From the NCBI GenBank assembly GCA_009801015.1, contig VHZZ01000111.1, positions 127,080 to 164,487 of the forward strand: 37,408 nt of DNA, given 5' to 3'. Made by a program: the position numbers and the translations under genes. The notes beneath the pieces are model-generated. The model was not told where the DNA came from. It ran no database searches and saw only the letters and a list, made by a program, of their open reading frames with translations. The stretch's first letter is position 1. Every line of letters begins with the position of its first letter. Of this stretch, positions 32,609 to 37,408 are shown in pieces. The stretch comes from Silene noctiflora. Lineage: Eukaryota; Streptophyta; Magnoliopsida; Caryophyllales; Caryophyllaceae.

Positions 32609-33739
32609 CACACAATAGACGAGAAGGGGGTACACCAAAGAGTGCTAAAGAAGTTCAACAGTTTCTACAAAATTCTCCCCTTTTATTTTGCCAAGTTGGG
32701 TCTTTTGCTTCACGAACCAAGTTAAAAGCTTTCTTACTTCGGAAAGATTTAAAAGGAAAATAATNCTCCCTTTCCTTTCAGCAACCCTCGCAACCAGCTT
32801 GGATGATTATATCCAAAGAAGGGTGGATTTTGTACTTCTTAGAATATTCATCCTAACTAAACATGTAGAAAGTAACAACCATCGATATTTGCAATTCACT
32901 CATCCACATACAACAACAATACTTCCACCCAATTCATAGAAACACAGTAACAAATTTATGTGCATTCTCCNAAAATCAAACAACAACAATAACAAACACC
33001 AATAAAATCCCATATTAGGTTGTAGGAGACGCTCACCCNAGGAGTTAGAACAACACTTAGCGCGTTCAATCTTCTCCAAACAAACCTGCATTTCAACAAC
33101 NATCTGCATCCTCTTACACTGGATCTCTTTAGCAAACTCCATCCTTGGCTTTTCCAACTCAATCAACTGCCTTTTCTTCTTCCTCTCCACCCTCCCATAC
33201 ACTATCCTTTCTTCCCCTTCCCTCACCCTTTCCTCCTCACTCGCTGCTACCACCGCATAATTCCGCCTAACGTACTTCTCTCCGGGCAACACCGGCCTCT
33301 TTGACGGCAAAATCAGCGTGCTTATGCTCATGATACCATAATTTCCGCCACCACCGCCTGTGTTCCCGTAGTTTCTGACATCACGGCCACTGTCAACCAC
33401 CATTACAATAAAAAACCCTAGTTTTCTCAACCTTATACTTATTCTTCAAAGTATCAATCCGATTCTTACACTGTATGCCCGTACGCCGAGCTTTAATGAG
33501 GTTACCGTGTGCGGCATTGACGGTGTCGGCGACCTTCTGCCATTATTTAACGTGAAGGTGGCTTCTTCGGTCCAGCAGTCATCGCGTATCGGTGTTGGCC
33601 ATGGTGTAGTGAATTGCGGTGGTTGCTGCGGCGGCGTGGTGGTGGTGTTGGGGTTTGATGGGATGATTTCCGCCATTTTAGGGTTAGGGAGAAAAGGGAA
33701 AGTAGGGAACATCGTTAGGGGACGTGTACCAACATTTTA

Positions 33740-33780
33740 GAGAGGAGTATGGCGTATGGCGTATGGCGTATGGCGTATGT
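33740..33780. repeat. GTATGGC microsatellite
   Basis: Five consecutive 7-bp units (gtatggc) at 33746-33780, just upstream of the trihelix pseudogene start. Confidence 0.9.
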
Positions 33781-34151
33781 TTAGACCAAGCCAAACACAT
33801 CGGGTCTTGTCGGATTTATGTTTGTGTCACGTATAAGTGGCCAAGCGGGTCACAAACTGTTCAATCCATCGTGACCCAATTAATTTTGGTATTGTCTTGG
33901 TGAATTGTGTCGACCCTTATATAAATGAGTCATAAAACCTTCACCTAAATTCGTTAATTTTTTGTCGTTTTCGTTTCGTGTCATTGTTTATTGGCTCTAC
34001 GATTATTTACTCTTAGTTCAGTTAGCTTCCCTTAAAACGGATATACAATTATATATAAGTCTTGCTTCAGACAGTCTGAAATAAAACGGACCAATAATCA
34101 CCATTTTTTAATAGGATGTTACCCTTTAATAACAAAATATTATAATTAAAA

Positions 34152-34990
34152 GGGTTTTTTGTCAAACACAACATTTAAAAAAAAAAAAGAAAATTTCAAA
34201 CACCACCATTAAAAAAAAAAGTTTGTTAAACACAACCTTTAATAATTTTTTTTGTCAAACCCGACCTTTTTGGCAAGATTTCAGCAACTTCGTGACAACT
34301 TGAAATAGTGACTTTCGGTCGATGTTTGAGATAGCAAACAAGGTCGGTTTGAGTTGTTTTTAGACTCGTTGGAAAGGTGGGATGCGGGATTTCTAGGGCT
34401 TGTCAACACATTGGTCAAATGCGCCCTTATGTGGAGCATTTACGGTCACTTAAGTGTTTTGGATGCGAGAATTTACTTTGACTTTTTTGTTTGTTTTTCC
34501 CTCCAATTCACTCCCCTCGAACCCTCACTTGCACCCAACAACCACCACAAAAAACACAACTACGACGTTCCTTGCACTCCCCTCTACCTACGTACCAAAT
34601 TTCAAACAAAACAAAGCATTCTAACCCAACGAAAAACCCACGAAAAACCCCCTAACCACTCGCTATAAACCAAGACTTTCTGAGTTGCTTCACTTTACAC
34701 ACCAATCGACCCCACATAAGTCCGTCTTTGACCACTGTGTTGACAATCCCATGAAAGCCTGTACTCTCGCCTTTCCAACGAGTCCAAAAACACCTCAAAC
34801 CAACCTCGTTTGCTATCTCAAACATCGACCGAAAGTCACTCATTTCAAGTTGTCACCAAGTTGCTGAAATCTTGCCAAAAAGGTTGTGTTTGACAAAAAA
34901 AAGAATTATTAAAGGTTGTGTTTGACAAATTTTTTTTTTAAAGGTGGTGTTAGGAATATTTTTTTTTTTTTTTTTAAGGTTGTTTTTNAA
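34152..34990. mobile_element. Large foldback element, arms about 300 bp
   Basis: The left arm (about 34152-34460) and right arm (about 34680-34990) are inverted copies, roughly 85% alike by eye over their best 200 bp: 'tttttggcaagatttcagca' (34268) faces 'tgctgaaatcttgccaaaaa' (34862-34881), and 'gactttcggtcgatgtttga' (34311) faces its complement at 34820-34839. Each arm tip contains short 'aaacacaacc' repeats and poly-A/T runs. The loop (34490-34660) is C/A-rich and unrelated. Open frames in both arms are mirror copies with stops, not genes. It lies about 130 bp upstream of the CIP111 start codon, so may overlap its promoter or leader. No clear target duplication. Confidence 0.85.
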
Positions 34991-35117
34991 AAAAAAAAAA
35001 AAAAAACTAATCAAAATTATCACTTTTTACCGTGAAAATAGAGTCTCAAATAAGAATTTGCGACAAACTTGCGTTCTCCCTTGCGGTAGGGTTCAACAGT
35101 TTGAGCAGACTGAAAAA

Positions 35118-37408
35118 ATGGCAGGAAAATCAAAGAAGCATTCAAAACCACCATCTCCATCTTCATCTTCATCTTCATCAAAGCTTCTTCAATCATACAA
35201 CAACAACAACACCAACACCAACAATCATTCTCCATCCCCTCAACAAGAAGAAGAAGATGATGAGTTTCTTCAACAAATTCTTGAAGAAGCTTCTTCAAAA
35301 TTCCCCTCTTTCATCTCTAAATCATCACTCATTGCTCTTGTTTCCGACTTCGATACTTCTTCCCATCAAAAGGGTTCCACTATTTGGCTTTCTCACGCTT
35401 CTATCACTTCCTTTTCCATCTCTCCTGGCTCCCTTGTCTCCGTATGTATTGAAAACCTTTACTTTTTTTTTTATTATACTCTTTCCGTCTCAGTCATTTG
35501 TTTACCTTTTATATTTATTGTGAGGCGTATTTTAAGTTTAGGTAAACAAATGATTGAGACCGAGGGGTAAATTTTCATTCTTTTGGTTAGTACTTGTCAT
35601 ACCAATACATGTTTCTGGGAAATTAGTTTGTAAGCTGCATTCTGTTTGTTTTTTTGCTGATTACTCCCTCCGTCCCGGTCATTTGTTGTCTTATTCCATT
35701 TTTTGGTGTCTCGGTCAACTTTTGTCCATTTTAGGATTGCATTTGATGAACAATTTCATCCTTCACACCCAATTTGGTCCACATGTCATCTTATAATTGC
35801 CCCCCTCCCCTTTCCTTGGTCTTTGTGCCAAAACTAAAGGAAAACAATTGACCGGGATGGAGGGGTACATTGTTTTAATTTGACGGGTTTAACAATTGCA
35901 TTGTTTTGATGTTAGACTTAGTTATAATAAACTAGTTTAATTGCCCGTGAAACTCACGGGTTCGTCTATGGTGCCTGTTTTTGTTATCTGTGTTTGCTTT
36001 TTAACATCATCAATTTCAAAGTCAAAACATTATTTGTGACCAGGCATTATGAATCTGTTAGCAACATGAGTAAATTGTAAACCATACGGAGTGATATTTG
36101 TGGTTTTTGAAGCTTATTATTAAGAGTAAATTGCTGAAATCGATTTTTATAACCTAGTTTCACATTGAGATATAATACCATATTATCAAATGCGTAAAGT
36201 TTAAACTATCATGATCGTCCTAATCACAATAGGCCTACCATAAATCCACATATCAAAATACTAATCCATGGACCCATGAGCACTTAGGTCACGGGTAAGG
36301 GATTGTTCTAGTTTAACCAGAGGTCTCGTGTTCGAGCCCTGGATTGTTTTGATGGTGACTTAGTTATAATGAATTAGAATGTAGGAGTAGTTTTCTGTAT
36401 GTTTATGTTAATGATATAAAATTGGAAGATGTTTTGTATGATGTCACAGGTGTCCCTTCCTCGGAAAGGTTTGTTTCTCAGCTCTTTGGCGGCCGAATGT
36501 AGTCAACAACTTGGAGTTGATTGGGAAGGGAAAGTGGATGGTAAAGCTGGAAACTTTTTTGTTCTTGCTACTGCATTGCCTTCTACAAAGGTCAGTATCA
36601 CAAAATTCTGTTTCTTTATGTATTTATCCAACATATATTAGAGAAATGACAAGTTGAGAGAGAGTTAATGGGCTTGATAATACTTGTTTGCACGCCAAAC
36701 TATGAATTTCGTGGCGTTATTGACGATTTAGGCAGAACAGTGTGTTTTCCGGGTATTTGTGGTTTTTGAGCAGGGTATATCTTCAGTGGTAATTGTGTGA
36801 TCAATGATCAACTTTTGTCTTCCGATATAGAACATATTCATAGAGATCAAAGTAAGCTCACTTAAGGTTTTAATCTAGACATATTTTTGGTTGTGGGAAT
36901 GACATTCTTAATTATTGTTTGCCCATTTAGTTTTGTGTTGAACTCATTATGCTATACTGCTTCAATTCTGCTTTGAAACCTTGCTAATGACTGATGGATG
37001 AGATGGCTACTACAAAAGCTTTTTGCTAGAACTCTCATTGTGTCCACGTCGGCTTTAAAATAATACAGGCTAGTAACTTATATCATCCTTCCTGATTTGT
37101 ACAGCTTGTAAAGAATCAAGTCAGAATTTCTTCAAACCTGTCATACTCACTAGGGTGTCCTACTACTGGAAGAACTGTCTTTGTGCACTGTATTCGAGGT
37201 GGACCATTAAGTAGCTTTGCTCATAGCAATGGAGATTTTTGTGGCTCTCATGTGGATCATTCTTTGGTTTGCAAGGAGCTATATATAAGGTCGATACCTT
37301 GTAAAAGTTGGTCATTGGATATAGAGGCGTCTTCCCCATTGAAAAAATTGTCAGACAAACCCAAAGATGGGTATGAAAATGGTGAAATTTCTTCCCCCCG
37401 AACACCAT
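35118..37408 (+). CDS. CIP111: CIP111-like AAA-ATPase, N-terminal part (cut by the window end)
   Basis: Exons 35118-35441, 36450-36590 and 37105 onward (donors TCC|GTATG and AAG|GTCAG; acceptors TCACAG and GTACAG, all phase 0) give the first 256 codons. The start ATG lies in 'aaaaatgg'. Residues 13-21 are poly-serine and 28-36 Asn/Thr-rich. Then come EEASSKFPSFISKSSLIALVSD, GSTIWLS, ISPGSLVSVSL, AGNFFVLATALPSTK, VRISSNLSYSLGCPTTGRTVFV, SLVCKELYIRSIP and, at the window edge, SSPRTP. This order matches the N-terminal region of Arabidopsis CIP111 (calmodulin-interacting AAA protein, AFG2/SPATA5 relative) as I recall it. AFG2 relatives work in 60S ribosome maturation. The AAA modules and calmodulin site would lie beyond the window. 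Intron 1 (1008 bp) has collected at least three mobile-element pieces. Confidence 0.88.
35477..35569. mobile_element. Stowaway-type MITE, 89 bp, in CIP111 intron 1
   Basis: Element 35479-35567 between TA dinucleotides; left end CTCTTTCCGTCTCAGTCATT, right end 'aatgattgagaccgagggg'. It is the sister of the 88-bp element at 5854-5941. Confidence 0.85.
35662..35867. mobile_element. Stowaway-type MITE, 202 bp, in CIP111 intron 1
   Basis: Element 35664-35865 between TA dinucleotides; left end CTCCCTCCGTCCCGGTCATT, right end 'caattgaccgggatggaggg'. The interior matches the MITE at 5989-6196. Confidence 0.9.
35932..35960 (-). mobile_element. Helitron 3' terminus in CIP111 intron 1
   Basis: On the minus strand a 7-bp-stem hairpin (CCCGTGA, loop GTT, TCACGGG; 35960-35944) is followed by CAATTAAACTAG and then T, the standard Helitron 3' end and insertion context. 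The element would extend to the right from 35932; I could not find its 5' TC end, so it may be truncated or covered by later insertions. Confidence 0.65.
36270..36350 (+). mobile_element. SINE-like sequence in CIP111 intron 1
   Basis: The segment has a box B-like motif (GTGTTCGAGCCCTGG, 36330-36344) and resembles the SINE at 11457-11657 ('atgagcactta', 'ttgttctagtttaa', 'ttcgagcc'). Neither an A-tail nor target duplications were found, so it may be a relic. Confidence 0.45.

Larger units (their letters stand above)
29218..33676 (-). pseudogene. Broken trihelix transcription factor (VFP5/ASIL-like)
   Basis: Exon 1 (33676-33037) starts MAEIIPSNPN, then PTPIRDDCWTEEATFTL, the first helix of a plant trihelix DNA-binding domain. 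About 25 residues that normally follow are missing and the frame shifts: from 33542 another frame reads [13 protein letters not shown]...[20 protein letters not shown], the third helix, and stops at 33393-33395. The original frame then resumes with VERKKKRQLIELEKPRMEFAKEIQCKRMQ-VVEMQVCLEKIERAK, the C-terminal coiled coil of this subfamily. A donor G|GTGAGC ends the exon. A plausible last exon 29231-29218 (acceptor CTTGCAG) would add DMYS and a stop, which I recall as a usual ending of this clade, giving a 3.8-kb intron full of MITEs. No intact DNA-binding domain can be read, so a pseudogene is likely. Ns at 33039 and 33102 leave some room for assembly error, but not for the missing helix. Confidence 0.75.

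Noticed and set aside
34354..34843. Similar predicted peptides on plus and minus strands
   Set aside because: They are the mirror-image arms of the foldback element and contain stops in the aligned frames.
1..37408. A CRISPR array, phage, operon or other prokaryote-type system
   Set aside because: All genes are spliced plant genes; the only regular repeats are the satellite monomers, which have no unique spacers.

Overview
The window is nuclear DNA of a flowering plant. The genes have spliced coding regions with GT/AG introns, the intergenic sequence is AT-rich, and it is packed with small transposons (Stowaway-type MITEs, hAT MITEs, SINEs, Helitrons). The gene families are plant-specific or of plant type: Dof, SCAR with a plant-style C-terminus, Ole e 1-like pollen protein, CIP111. 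The Ole e 1-like protein looks, from memory, close to chenopod pollen proteins, and a short 'gacggatatacccgtc' repeat recurs. I therefore lean towards Caryophyllales, but this is inference and was not computed. A few Ns mark assembly uncertainty.

Layout. 1-360 holds a very short tRNA-like SINE with a perfect 13-bp target duplication. 361-4960 is a tandem satellite of about 310-bp monomers that seem to fall into three alternating types (A-B-C). It is interrupted by a 204-bp solo-LTR-like insertion and by a 478-bp Helitron whose empty site can be read from neighbouring monomers. 4960-6900 is repeat- and MITE-rich flank.

Genes. (1) 6905-7574 (+): two-exon protein with the YVH1-type zinc-binding domain but no phosphatase domain. 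(2) 8750-9446 (+): two-exon Ole e 1-like pollen protein with signal peptide and six cysteines. (3) 15494-15967 (-): single-exon Dof factor of the DOF1.5/COG1 type. (4) 18194-26187 (-): ten-exon SCAR/WAVE-family activator of ARP2/3, readable from start to stop as 1184 codons. (5) 29218-33676 (-): damaged trihelix factor gene with a deletion and two frame breaks in or near the DNA-binding domain, probably a pseudogene with a roughly 3.8-kb intron. (6) 35118-37408 (+): the first 256 codons of a CIP111-like AAA-ATPase, cut by the window end.

The genes are unrelated in job (RNA/ribosome maturation, pollen wall or tube, transcription, actin nucleation), as is normal for a plant chromosome; there is no operon-like logic. 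The space between them is mainly transposon history, much of it datable by intact target-site duplications: hAT MITEs at 10745-11082 and 29487-30082, a 9-bp-TSD foldback at 26909-27004, SINEs at 96-200, 11457-11657 and 24612-24733, and a large foldback at 34152-34990 just upstream of the CIP111 gene. I found no novel multi-gene system; the most interesting items are the satellite architecture, the nested insertions, the broken trihelix gene and an unassigned hairpin at 32364-32608.
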